64,000 nucleotides of DNA from UBA6107 sp964533735. GTDB taxonomy: Bacteria; Chloroflexota; Anaerolineae; Anaerolineales; Anaerolineaceae. The stretch is from positions 122,597-186,596 of the forward strand of contig CAZHMD010000004.1 of the NCBI GenBank assembly GCA_964533735.1, in the 5' to 3' direction. Of the stretch, positions 44,404-52,377 are shown in pieces (the first letter of the stretch is position 1; every line of letters starts with the position of its first letter). The notes under the pieces were generated by a model. It saw only the letters and a program-made list of their open reading frames with translations, was not told the DNA's origin and searched no databases. Position numbers and translations under genes: made by a program.

Positions 44404-45463
44404 GAGTAAACTTCTCAAAAAGGGAGGTGGAGGATTCCGGCGTTAGCTGGCTGATAAATCTCGCCAGCAGCCGGCCGGCGCGGTAAATGTCGTTTACCGA
44501 AACCAGTTCCGCCGAGGTGTGCATGTAACGGATGGGGATTCCCAATACCATATTCGGTATTCCCTCAGCGGTGATCTGCATCATCATTGAATCTGTGCCG
44601 GAACTCACTGGCATGGTTTCCACCCCGTAGGGTAGATCCATTTCCTTGGCGATTTTTATAAACGAGTCATAAAGCGCGGGATGGATGTTCGCGCCTACCC
44701 CAATGGAGGGACCTTTGCCTAACGCGAAGGAGCGGTAATCGTTTGACGCCGGACCCTTGGCAAACGTTACATCCATGGTTACCGCAATATCCGGCCGGAT
44801 GGCGTAAGCCGAGGTGAGCGCGCCGATTCCCATCAGTTCTTCCTTGATGGTTGCCACTGCCCACACATCCCATGCCAGGTTATAGTTCTTCAATTCTTCC
44901 AGGCAGATGGTAAGGGCTGCCACCGAGGCGCGGTTGTCCAGGCTGTGCCCCGCAACGTACCCGCCTTCCATCTCGAAGGATTTCTGGGCGAAGGAGATCA
45001 GTTCACCGGGCTGGACCAACCTGTTGACTTCAACTTCGGTTAGCCCGGTTTCCACGAAGAGAGTCTTGTATTCCGGCGGGTGGCCGGAGGATTGCTTGTC
45101 GAGCAGCCCGTCGGGCACAAGCTGCACGATCCCCGCGATCTCCCGTTTCCCGTGGATGATGACCGCCTGTCCGGGGAGGATGCGCGGATCCACCCCGCCA
45201 ATGTGAGTGACGTGCAAAAAGCCGTCTTTGATCTTGCTCACCATTAACCCAATGGCATCCATGTGGGTGGCGATCATTATGCGCGGGGCTTTGGCGTCCG
45301 AGCTGGCCTTGCGCAGCCCGTGCAGGCTGCCCAGCGGGCTTGTGGTGAGTTCGTCCACCAGGGGGCGCCATTTTTCTGCGATCAGGTCACTGGTGCGCGT
45401 TTCGAAACCGGAGAGTCCGGGGCTGTCTAGCAGGGAACGGAGGAAGGGCACAATGTCATTCAT
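44396..45463 (-). CDS. M42-family aminopeptidase, copy 3
   Basis: A 355-residue paralog and first gene of the three on this strand. Motifs are a little off consensus: ATHMDAIGLMV has Ala where the others have Glu, and SLDNRASVAAL has Asn for the second Asp; the EE pair (IKEELMGIG) and final His (IRYMHTSAELVS) are kept. It should still bind metal, but the altered second-shell residues suggest a different specificity or activity. Confidence 0.9.
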   Translation of the reverse strand: MNDIVPFLRSLLDSPGLSGFETRTSDLIAEKWRPLVDELTTSPLGSLHGLRKASSDAKAPRIMIATHMDAIGLMVSKIKDGFLHVTHIGGVDPRILPGQAVIIHGKREIAGIVQLVPDGLLDKQSSGHPPEYKTLFVETGLTEVEVNRLVQPGELISFAQKSFEMEGGYVAGHSLDNRASVAALTICLEELKNYNLAWDVWAVATIKEELMGIGALTSAYAIRPDIAVTMDVTFAKGPASNDYRSFALGKGPSIGVGANIHPALYDSFIKIAKEMDLPYGVETMPVSSGTDSMMMQITAEGIPNMVLGIPIRYMHTSAELVSVNDIYRAGRLLARFISQLTPESSTSLFEKFTHE

Positions 45464-45481
45464 GTTTTTCCTGTTTTGATT

Positions 45482-45889
45482 CTATGAGCCCGCAGCCGTA
45501 GGTTCAGGAGTTGAGGTTTCCGTTGGCGGCGGCGGGGTATCACTTGCAGTTGGAGTAAAGGTTGGAGTAAATGTTGGTGTAAAGGATGGCGTCCGGGAAG
45601 GGACGAAGTAGGTTGCGCTCGGGGTTGGGGTGGAACCTTCGGTTGGTGTGAGGGTTAAAGTGGCGGTGGCGAAGAGCACCGTGGGTACCGGTAGCGTGGG
45701 GGTATAGTACACTGGATTCTCGGTAACGACAAACTCAACGGTCGGCGTTCGCGTAGGCTGATTTTTCACCGTATTGCCTATCCAGGCGATGATCAATCCC
45801 AGCAGGTAACACGGGATCGTCGCCAGGATGACGATGATCAGTGTCCTCTTAAGGCGCTGTCTTTTAATGGGATCCGTGGGTGTAAACAT
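45482..45889 (-). CDS. Single-pass membrane protein with Thr/Pro-rich external tail
   Basis: About 135 residues from the ATG at 45889 (a longer frame to 45931 is possible). A basic cytoplasmic start (KRQRLKR) is followed by one membrane helix (TLIIVILATIPCYLLGLIIAWIG) and then a 90-residue Thr/Pro tail with FTPTFTPTFTPT units. Composition matches other surface proteins in the window. Function unknown. Confidence 0.65.
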   Translation of the reverse strand: MFTPTDPIKRQRLKRTLIIVILATIPCYLLGLIIAWIGNTVKNQPTRTPTVEFVVTENPVYYTPTLPVPTVLFATATLTLTPTEGSTPTPSATYFVPSRTPSFTPTFTPTFTPTASDTPPPPTETSTPEPTAAGS

Positions 45890-45960
45890 AAATGTTGACT
45901 TGAGTTTATCATGCCGGGAAATTCTGGGCAAGCCAGAGGTATTCTTTCAGGGGCTGTGAA

Positions 45961-46833
45961 TTACTTAAAATCCATCGCCGGGTTGTTCACCTGGCGGATC
46001 TCCTGCTGCACGGTCACGAATAGGCTTTCGGCTTTCAGGTCCGTGATGGTGTAGCACGGGCTGTCGAGGTTGTCTGCCAGCGATTGCGCCAATCCCTGGT
46101 CAAAGGCGGCGTGTTCCATGTTGATCACCACGCTGTGGATGTTCTCCTTGGAGATCATCGCCGCCGTGGTATAGGCTTCCTCCTGCGGCGGCAGGTGCCC
46201 CATGGCAACATTTCCTGCGCCGTCCGTCAGCACGATCAGCAAGGGCATGATGTCAGGGTGGAGCAGTTTCTCCTTGCGGATTACCTCGTAAGCCATCCTC
46301 AAGCCGGCGCTGAGCGGAGTCTTCCCGCCTACCGGGATGTCCTGCAGCGCCATTTCCGCCAGCATCACGGAGTTGGTGGGGGGCAGCACCAATGTCGCCA
46401 GGTTCTTCTGGAACACGATCAATCCCACCCGGTCGCGGCGCTGATAGGCGTCAGTCAGCAGGCTCATGATGGCGCCCTTGGTGGCGGACATGCGTTCTGC
46501 CACTGCCATTGACCAGGAAGCGTCCACCAAAAAGAGGATCAGGTTGGCGGCTTTGCGCACGCGGATCTTCTTCATGTAATCGTTGGGGCGGATGGCAAAA
46601 GCCACGCGGTTGCGCGCGCGCAGTTCCGCGCGTTCTCGCTGGAATGGAGCTGCGGCTCGCAGGGTGGCGTCAAATGCCAGGTCGTTTGTCTTGCCCATCG
46701 CCGGCCGCGACTGGATGTAGCGTCCGCGTTTTCGTTCAGTGCGCGTCACCGAACGACGCCCGGCATACGAGCGCATCATCTTATCAAGCGGGGTATCCAG
46801 TTTGCGCGGGTTAAATTCCTCGCCATCAGGCAT
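45961..46833 (-). CDS. Chelatase ChlD-type VWA domain (second half of a frameshifted gene)
   Basis: A 290-residue section bearing a von Willebrand A domain with an intact metal-ion-dependent adhesion site, LVDASWSMAV (D-x-S-x-S), near residue 102. The reading frame stays open upstream past the nominal ATG at 46833 (through a Pro/Gln linker and NVFNKNDAQWWAGG) to the A7 slip site at 46947-46953, where a -1 shift joins it to the ChlI-like frame. The joined product would be about 697 residues, the usual length of ChlD/BchD: AAA+ domain, proline-rich linker, VWA. A free-standing VWA protein from 46833 is possible but less likely, as no ribosome site precedes that ATG. Confidence 0.82.
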   Translation of the reverse strand: MPDGEEFNPRKLDTPLDKMMRSYAGRRSVTRTERKRGRYIQSRPAMGKTNDLAFDATLRAAAPFQRERAELRARNRVAFAIRPNDYMKKIRVRKAANLILFLVDASWSMAVAERMSATKGAIMSLLTDAYQRRDRVGLIVFQKNLATLVLPPTNSVMLAEMALQDIPVGGKTPLSAGLRMAYEVIRKEKLLHPDIMPLLIVLTDGAGNVAMGHLPPQEEAYTTAAMISKENIHSVVINMEHAAFDQGLAQSLADNLDSPCYTITDLKAESLFVTVQQEIRQVNNPAMDFK

Positions 46834-46922
46834 GCGCTGACCGCCCGCCCACCACTGGGCATCATTTTTATTAAAGACATTTTGCTGCGCTGGTTGTGGC
46901 GGACCCTGGTCCGGGGATTGCT

Positions 46923-46953
46923 CGCCGGTTTCTTCCGGCGCTACACTTTTTTT
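46923..46953 (-). promoter_or_regulatory. Programmed -1 ribosomal frameshift signal in the chelatase gene
   Basis: On the minus strand the frame reads CCA AAA AAA GTG TAG: the heptamer A AAA AAA (46953-46947) is positioned exactly as a slippery site in the zero frame. After a 6-base spacer that includes the stop TAG (46943-46941) there is a perfect hairpin CGCCGG / CCGGCG with loop AAGAAA (46940-46923). Slipping back one base enters the VWA frame, which is open to 45961. The layout matches known bacterial -1 frameshift cassettes. Confidence 0.85.
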
Positions 46954-48053
46954 GGGCTGTTGGATTCGTCGTCACCCAGGTCGGAAGTCGATTCCTGCTT
47001 TGTGTTTGAGGTCTTGCCCCCCTGCAGCTGTTCAATGCGTTCCTGCAGTTCTTCCATGCCCATTTCTTCGCGTTGGAAGGGGCTGCTCTTGAGGCGGTGA
47101 GGCAGTGCCAGTTCGGCTGCCAGGGCAATATCACGATCGGTGATGGAAGTTCGTCCGTCAAAAGCTGCCTGGGCGCGCGCGGTCTTCAGGATCACCAGGT
47201 CGGAGCGGTGTCCATCCACATTTAATGAAGAGGTTAACGCCGCGATGGAGAGTAAATTCTGGCGGGTGTAGGTTACCTGGTCTACCAGTTTGCGCCCGTT
47301 TTCGATCTGCAGGGAAAGGTCATCTTCCTTTGCCTGGAATTCATTGCGGAATTCCACCGGGTCCATCTCGAAGGACAGGTTGCGCTCCATGATAGCCACA
47401 CGTTCACGCGCGTCGCGGATGCCGCGTATTTCAACTGAAAGCGCGAAGCGGTCGAGCAGTTGCGGGCGCAGGTCGCCTTCCTCCGGGTTCATTGTTCCCA
47501 CCAGGATAAAGCGCGCCGGATGCGAGAAGGAAATGCCTTCACGCTCAACGATGTTCACCCCCATGGCGGCGGCGTCTAGGAGCACATCCACCACGTGGTC
47601 ATCCAGCAGGTTGACTTCATCGATATACAGCAATCCTCTATTCGCAGCCGCCAGCACACCGGGTTCAAAAGCGCGCACACCCTTTTGGATGGCTTTTTCG
47701 ATGTCCAGCGTCCCCACCACACGGTCTTCAGTGGCGGAAACCGGCAGGTTAACGAATGGCGTGGTGCGGGTGATGGATTCCAGTTTTTCGCCGCTGTGCG
47801 AGCGCTCACGGCATTCAGTGCACCACGTCCCGGGTTTTTCCGGGTCGCATCCAAAGCGGCATTCATTCACAACTTTCACGTTGGGCAGCAGGGCTGCCAG
47901 GGCGCGCGCTGCCGTTGATTTGGCGGTACCGCGTTCCCCGCGGATGAGGACTCCTCCAATGCGTGGATCCACAGCGTTTAACACAAGCGCGCGGCGCATG
48001 CGTTCCTGCCCGACAACAGCGGTAAATGGGTAAATGGCTGGCATAGGAGTCAT
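46941..48053 (-). CDS. Chelatase ChlI-type AAA+ subunit (short product)
   Basis: A 370-residue AAA+ protein of the magnesium/cobalt chelatase I-subunit class. Walker A is IRGERGTAKSTAARAL, Walker B is LLYIDEVNLLDDHVVDVLL, and a four-Cys stretch (ECRFGCDP... CTEC) is inserted after the first helix. The last residues are a charged, low-complexity linker that ends right at the frameshift site, so normal termination gives a ChlI-like subunit and -1 shifting gives a ChlD-like one. Frameshifted chlD genes producing both cobaltochelatase small subunits are known in other prokaryotes. The large subunit (CobN/ChlH) is not in the window. Confidence 0.9.
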   Translation of the reverse strand: MTPMPAIYPFTAVVGQERMRRALVLNAVDPRIGGVLIRGERGTAKSTAARALAALLPNVKVVNECRFGCDPEKPGTWCTECRERSHSGEKLESITRTTPFVNLPVSATEDRVVGTLDIEKAIQKGVRAFEPGVLAAANRGLLYIDEVNLLDDHVVDVLLDAAAMGVNIVEREGISFSHPARFILVGTMNPEEGDLRPQLLDRFALSVEIRGIRDARERVAIMERNLSFEMDPVEFRNEFQAKEDDLSLQIENGRKLVDQVTYTRQNLLSIAALTSSLNVDGHRSDLVILKTARAQAAFDGRTSITDRDIALAAELALPHRLKSSPFQREEMGMEELQERIEQLQGGKTSNTKQESTSDLGDDESNSPKKV

Positions 48054-48124
48054 TCTCCTTGAAAAAGTTTAGTTACCCCGTAAGTTTACCATAGCGGATT
48101 TTTCTAAAACAGGGTCAGAATCAT

Positions 48125-48150
48125 AAAAGCCAACCTTCAGGTTGGCTTTT
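48125..48150. terminator. Intrinsic terminator
   Basis: AAAAGCCAACC (48125-48135) pairs with GGTTGGCTTTT (48140-48150) around TTCA. Follows the DUF4190 gene and precedes the chelatase gene on the same strand. Confidence 0.85.
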
Positions 48151-48186
48151 GTTGGTCGGATTATTACGTTTGACAGCTTACCCGGG

Positions 48187-48504
48187 TTATGAAACTCCCG
48201 TCGGGATGAAAAACAGGATTGCCAGGATTGCGATGATCATTGCAAGCACGAACAGACCGAGCTGGATGTAGCCCATCAGCAAACCGGCCAGTGCCATTCC
48301 ATCTCCGCCGAGAGTATTGCCGCTTTCGCGGATCTCTTTCTTGGCAAGGTGACCGGTAACCACGGCTGCGATGGCAGCCACAACCGGGAAGATGATCCAT
48401 GCCGCGATCCCGCACACCAGGCTGGCGATTGCCAGTCCGCTGTCTTTTTTGGCAGCTGCAACCGGGAATTCCGGTGCAGGTTGAATTGATTCAGGTATTG
48501 TCAT
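48187..48504 (-). CDS. DUF4190-type membrane protein
   Basis: A 105-residue protein with a short polar start and two or three membrane segments; GLAIASLVCGIAAW and the HLAKKEI loop are the DUF4190 pattern. It is a paralog of the next gene upstream; the two share SGLAIASLVCG and GHLAKKEIR. A terminator follows. Function unknown. Confidence 0.8.
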   Translation of the reverse strand: MTIPESIQPAPEFPVAAAKKDSGLAIASLVCGIAAWIIFPVVAAIAAVVTGHLAKKEIRESGNTLGGDGMALAGLLMGYIQLGLFVLAMIIAILAILFFIPTGVS

Positions 48505-48579
48505 TTCTATCTCCTATTGGTTGCAAAAGTTTTTGATTTCACCAATATATACGTGAATCAGGGCAGAAAGTGTCAAATA

Positions 48580-48924
48580 TCAGGGCTGCAAAGTACTGCT
48601 GATGTCGTTAAAGACACCGCTGATGGAATTGCTGTTGATCATCAGGAAGGTGAAAGCGCATACCGCAACGATGAATAAGGCAATGTTCACATACCCCAGG
48701 ATCAACCCGGCTGTTGCCATGCCATTACCTGCTATCGTTTCTCCGCTGGCTCGAATTTCCTTTTTGGCCAGGTGTCCCAGGATCACTGCGGCGATGGCTG
48801 TCAGTCCTATCGGCAGTATTGTCCAGGCGGTGATCCCGCAGACAAGGCTGGCAATAGCCAGACCGCTGGTTTTAGGTGTTGGTACTGGTTCGTTGCGTAA
48901 GACATTGGAATCAAATTCACTCAT
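48580..48924 (-). CDS. DUF4190-type membrane protein
   Basis: A 114-residue paralog of the neighbour, starting MSEFDSNVLRNE at 48924 with AAGGAGG upstream; a longer frame to 48951 is rejected because it would include the ribosome site. Membrane segments are SGLAIASLVCGITAWTILP, LTAIAAVILGHLAKK and a C-terminal one. The pair probably arose by local duplication. Function unknown. Confidence 0.8.
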   Translation of the reverse strand: MSEFDSNVLRNEPVPTPKTSGLAIASLVCGITAWTILPIGLTAIAAVILGHLAKKEIRASGETIAGNGMATAGLILGYVNIALFIVAVCAFTFLMINSNSISGVFNDISSTLQP

Positions 48925-49011
48925 ATCACCCTCCTTGGGTTTTGATACCATTATACATTCAAGCCGGGTCTGCAGTTACACCCTTCAAAAATTTGCCGCC
49001 GGCTTCAAGTG

Positions 49012-49017
49012 TATAAT
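49012..49017 (+). promoter_or_regulatory. -10 box of the mutase subunit-MeaB unit
   Basis: Consensus TATAAT 28 bases before the ATG at 49046; no -35 at standard spacing. A CAGGAG ribosome site (49034-49039) follows. Confidence 0.4.
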
Positions 49018-49045
49018 TAAGCAAATCATAGGTCAGGAGAACTAC

Positions 49046-49447
49046 ATGGCGGAACACAAGATTCGTGTGTTGGTGGCAAAACCCGGTCTGGACGGGCACG
49101 ACAGGGGGGCAAAAGTGGTCGCGCGCGCTCTGCGTGATGCTGGCATGGAAGTGATCTACACTGGTTTACGGCAGACCCCCGAGATGATCGCCGAGGCTGC
49201 CTTGCAGGAGGATGTGGACGCGGTGGGGTTATCCATTCTTTCCGGTGCGCATCTTGTCCTGGTTCCGCGCATTGTTGAACTCGTCCGCCAAAATGGGCAA
49301 AAAGATGTTGTTTTCTTTGTCGGCGGCATCATCCCTGAAGAGGACGTACCGGAGCTGCTCAATGCGGGCGTAAGTGCTGTTTATGGCCCGGGCACATCCA
49401 CAGTGAAGATCATTGAGGACGTAAATAAATTAGTCGTTAGCAGGTAG
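49046..49447 (+). CDS. Methylmalonyl-CoA mutase-type B12-binding subunit
   Basis: A 133-residue cobalamin-binding domain protein of the mutase C-terminal (small subunit) type. The base-off histidine motif is GLDGHDRGAKVV (D16-x-H18-x-x-G21), with GLSILSGAH and GGIIPEEDV as the later cobalamin contacts. Stand-alone small subunits of this length pair with a separate large catalytic subunit, which is not in the window. The MeaB chaperone gene follows after 4 bases, strongly supporting an acyl-CoA mutase role. Confidence 0.93.
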   Translation: MAEHKIRVLVAKPGLDGHDRGAKVVARALRDAGMEVIYTGLRQTPEMIAEAALQEDVDAVGLSILSGAHLVLVPRIVELVRQNGQKDVVFFVGGIIPEEDVPELLNAGVSAVYGPGTSTVKIIEDVNKLVVSR

Positions 49448-49451
49448 TAAT

Positions 49452-50432
49452 ATGGTTCAACCTGAAAAATTCTCCAGGGACAACCGCCTTGGATTGGCGC
49501 GCCGTATTTCTGATGTTGAGAACGGCACCCCGGCCGGCAGAAACGCGCTGGATGAAACCTTTGTGCATGCCGGCAAAGCCTTTTTGATCGGTGTCACAGG
49601 GGCACCTGGTACCGGCAAGTCCTCGCTGGTCAACCAGTTGGCGCAGTACCTGCGCAAAGAAAAACAGCTTACGGTTGCTATTGTTGCCGTTGATCCTTCC
49701 AGCCCTTTCACGGGTGGCGCTATCCTGGGAGACCGCGTGCGCATGCGCGACCTCGCGGGTGACGAAGGGGTTTTCATCCGTTCAATGGCTTCACGCGGTG
49801 CCCTGGGCGGCCTGGCAATCGCCAGTGCGGGCGTGGTGCAGATCCTGGATGCCGCCGGGTTTGATGTAATTCTCATTGAAACCGTCGGCGCGGGGCAGTC
49901 TGAGGTGGAGATTGCCCGGTTGGCACATACCACTCTGGTGGTCGAAGCTCCCGGGTTCGGAGATGATATCCAGGCGATCAAAGCCGGCATACTGGAGATC
50001 GCGGATATTCTTGTGCTCAATAAGGCAGATCTTCCCGGGGTCGAGAGCACTGAACGTGCGCTCAAGGCTAACCTCGAGTTGGGCTACCCCATGGGGATCA
50101 ATGGCAAAGCTGGTCATCAACAGCCGGTTGCGGGTGAAGTTTCGAATTCTCACAGCTGGCAGCCCCCGGTGATTAAAACAGTTGCCATCCGCGCTGCCGG
50201 GATTGCGGAACTTGTGGCAGCAATTTTTACTCACCGCGACTATATGAAGGATTCCGGAGTGCTTGAGAGCAGGAACCGGGAACGGCTTAAGGTCGAATTT
50301 GAACAATTATTGAAATTTCGCTTGTTGCATGCCTGGCAGCAAAAACACGCGCCGGCGGAGATCGACCGGGTTTTGGATAAGGTTTATAGCCGCGCATGGT
50401 CACCGCAGCAGGCAGTTGAGCAATTGTTGTAG
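49452..50432 (+). CDS. meaB: MeaB/ArgK-family G3E GTPase, mutase chaperone
   Basis: A 326-residue GTPase that gates cobalamin delivery to, and protects, methylmalonyl-CoA mutase. Walker A is VTGAPGTGKSSLV (residues 48-60), then VDPSSPFTGGAILGDRVRM, ETVGAGQSEVEIA and the base-specificity LNKAD. Normal length, including the C-terminal dimerisation helix region. Historical annotation as a LAO/AO transport ATPase is misleading. Confidence 0.95.
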   Translation: MVQPEKFSRDNRLGLARRISDVENGTPAGRNALDETFVHAGKAFLIGVTGAPGTGKSSLVNQLAQYLRKEKQLTVAIVAVDPSSPFTGGAILGDRVRMRDLAGDEGVFIRSMASRGALGGLAIASAGVVQILDAAGFDVILIETVGAGQSEVEIARLAHTTLVVEAPGFGDDIQAIKAGILEIADILVLNKADLPGVESTERALKANLELGYPMGINGKAGHQQPVAGEVSNSHSWQPPVIKTVAIRAAGIAELVAAIFTHRDYMKDSGVLESRNRERLKVEFEQLLKFRLLHAWQQKHAPAEIDRVLDKVYSRAWSPQQAVEQLL

Positions 50433-50480
50433 ACGGATTTGGCATGTTTGGTTTTATAATCATCGGTCAGGAGAACGAGC

Positions 50481-51800
50481 ATGGACAGAATATTGATTAA
50501 AGATTTACGTACCAGGATCGGGGAAACCGTCCTATTGGAAGGTTGGCTTCAAACCCTGCGCGACCAGAAGAAGATCCAATTCCTCATCCTGCGCGACCCG
50601 TCAGGTCTCGCACAGGTGGCACACTGGAAACCAAACGACGAAGCCCTGGCGGAATTGATTGCCAAAATGGGAACAGAAACCGCCCTGCGGGTTACCGGCA
50701 AGGTGATTGATAATCCCGTGGTCAAATTGAACGGGCTCGAAGTCCAGCTTGAGTCCCTCGAGGTGATCAACGCAGCCGAGATCCCGCTTCCCTTTGACCC
50801 TTTTGCTGAAACACTGCCCACGCTCGACTACCGCCTGGACTGGCGCTATTTGGATCTGCGCCGCCCGGTGAATGCGCTCTTCTTCCAGGTTCAAACAACC
50901 GTTGAAATGGCCATGCGCGAATACTGGATCAAGAACAATTTTGTTGAAATCCATTCTCCCAAGCTGATGGGTACTCCGAGTGAAAGCGGCGCGGAGCTCT
51001 TCTCGCTGGATTATTTTGAACGCAAGGCTTACCTCGCGCAATCTCCGCAGTTTTATAAACAGATGGCCATGGCGGCAGGGTTTGAGCGCATCTTTGAGAT
51101 CGGTCCTGTTTTCCGCGCTGATCCATCCTTCACCTCCAGGCATATGACAGAGTTTACCGGTGTGGATGTGGAGATCTCCTGGGTACAATCTCACGAAGAC
51201 GTGATGCAGAACGAGGAAAACTGGCTGAATTACGTGTATACGCGCGTTAAGGAACTTCACGGTGACGCCATCAAGGAACAGTTTGGGGTTGACCTGGTGG
51301 TCCCTACAGTCCCCTTCCCGCGCATCCCCATGCGCGAGGCGGTCGAGATCCTCAAATCGCGCGGCTATGCCATGCCCGCTGACAAAAAGGGTGACATTGA
51401 CCCGGGCGGTGAACGTGAGATCGCGGCTTACGTAAAAGAGAAATACAACCATGATTTTGTCTTCCTCACCGATTGGCCCATCGGTGTTCGTCCGTTCTAC
51501 CACATGCGCATTCCGGAAGACCAAACCCTCACCCGCAGTTTTGACCTCATTGCTTGCGGGCTCGAGATCACCACCGGCGCGCAGCGTGAACACCGCGTGG
51601 AAGTGCTGATGAAACAAGCCCGTGAAAAAGGGCTTTCAATGGAGCCCATCCAGTTCTATCTGGACTTTTTCCGCTTTGGCTGCCCATCCCACGGCGGATT
51701 CGGTCTGGGTCTTTCACGTTTGATGATGGTGATGTTGAATGTGAATAACATTCGCGAATCGGTCTACATCTTCCGCGGACCAACCCGCCTGAACCCGTAG
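50481..51800 (+). CDS. aspS: Aspartyl-tRNA synthetase, archaeal type (AspRS2)
   Basis: A 439-residue class IIb synthetase. The N-terminal OB fold (residues about 1-105) binds the anticodon; the catalytic domain has YLDLRRP, GGAELFSLDYFERKAYLAQSPQ, the motif 2 arginine in FEIGPVFRADPSFTSRH and motif 3 GGFGLGLSRLMM. It lacks the 150-residue GAD insertion of bacterial AspRS and so is of the archaeal/eukaryotic type, which in bacteria is often non-discriminating and used with GatCAB. The last residues read FRGPTRLNP where the family usually has FPRD. AsnRS was considered; the SGAEGF-like and end motifs fit AspRS better. Confidence 0.85.
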   Translation: MDRILIKDLRTRIGETVLLEGWLQTLRDQKKIQFLILRDPSGLAQVAHWKPNDEALAELIAKMGTETALRVTGKVIDNPVVKLNGLEVQLESLEVINAAEIPLPFDPFAETLPTLDYRLDWRYLDLRRPVNALFFQVQTTVEMAMREYWIKNNFVEIHSPKLMGTPSESGAELFSLDYFERKAYLAQSPQFYKQMAMAAGFERIFEIGPVFRADPSFTSRHMTEFTGVDVEISWVQSHEDVMQNEENWLNYVYTRVKELHGDAIKEQFGVDLVVPTVPFPRIPMREAVEILKSRGYAMPADKKGDIDPGGEREIAAYVKEKYNHDFVFLTDWPIGVRPFYHMRIPEDQTLTRSFDLIACGLEITTGAQREHRVEVLMKQAREKGLSMEPIQFYLDFFRFGCPSHGGFGLGLSRLMMVMLNVNNIRESVYIFRGPTRLNP

Positions 51801-51821
51801 GCTAGTGGAGAGAAATACACC

Positions 51822-52367
51822 ATGCTAACTGGCAAAAGGGTACGCTTAAGGGCAATTGAAAGGGCAGACATCCCCACTTTTGTGCGCTGGTTGAATGACC
51901 GTGAGGTCACCCAGTTCCTGCTGGTCAACTCCCCGTTTTCCAAAGCCATGGAAGAAAAATGGTTTGAAGGTCAGCTTGGAAATCCTCCACACGAAGGACA
52001 GGTCCTGGCAATTGAAGCCAAAGTCGGAGAAGATTGGGTGCACATTGGCAATAGCGGCATCCACAGGGTGGACCCAGTTAACCGTTCAGGTGAGTTCGGC
52101 ATCCTCATTGGCGAAAAATCGTACTGGAACCAGGGGTTTGGTCGCGAAGCCACACAATTGACCCTGCAGCATGGTTTTGATGATCTTAATCTCCATCGCA
52201 TTTTCCTGCGCGTTTATCAGAATAACACTCGCGCCATCGCCTGTTACACAGCCGCAGGTTTTGTACAGGAAGGTGTGCTGCGCGAAGCTATTTTCAAGAA
52301 CGGCAGTTATATTAACGAAGTTGAGATGAGTATTCTTCAATCAGAGTGGAATAAGGCAAGAGAGTAA
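51822..52367 (+). CDS. GNAT acetyltransferase, RimJ/RimL-like
   Basis: A 181-residue acetyltransferase starting LTGKRVRLRAIERADIPTFVRWLND, with the CoA loop IGEKSYWNQGFGREATQLTL and the typical NTRAIACYTAAGFVQEGVLRE near the C-terminus. This is the subclass that modifies protein N-termini, spermidine or small molecules; substrate unknown. Eleven bases upstream of the PRPP synthetase gene. Confidence 0.9.
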   Translation: MLTGKRVRLRAIERADIPTFVRWLNDREVTQFLLVNSPFSKAMEEKWFEGQLGNPPHEGQVLAIEAKVGEDWVHIGNSGIHRVDPVNRSGEFGILIGEKSYWNQGFGREATQLTLQHGFDDLNLHRIFLRVYQNNTRAIACYTAAGFVQEGVLREAIFKNGSYINEVEMSILQSEWNKARE

Positions 52368-52377
52368 GGAGAGGAAA

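Noticed and set aside
46833..46953. The chelatase frame change as a sequencing error or pseudogene
   Set aside because: The A7 run is in exact slippery register and is followed at 6 bases by a perfect GC hairpin, and both frames are intact; a chance error would not create this set. Cannot be fully excluded without reads.
47290..48033. Plus-strand 247-residue Ser/Arg-rich frame over the ChlI-type gene
   Set aside because: Antisense composition and no ribosome site; the minus-strand AAA+ motifs are clear.
50601..51617. Minus-strand 338-residue frame within the AspRS gene
   Set aside because: Antisense shadow of a certain synthetase gene, with no recognisable domain.
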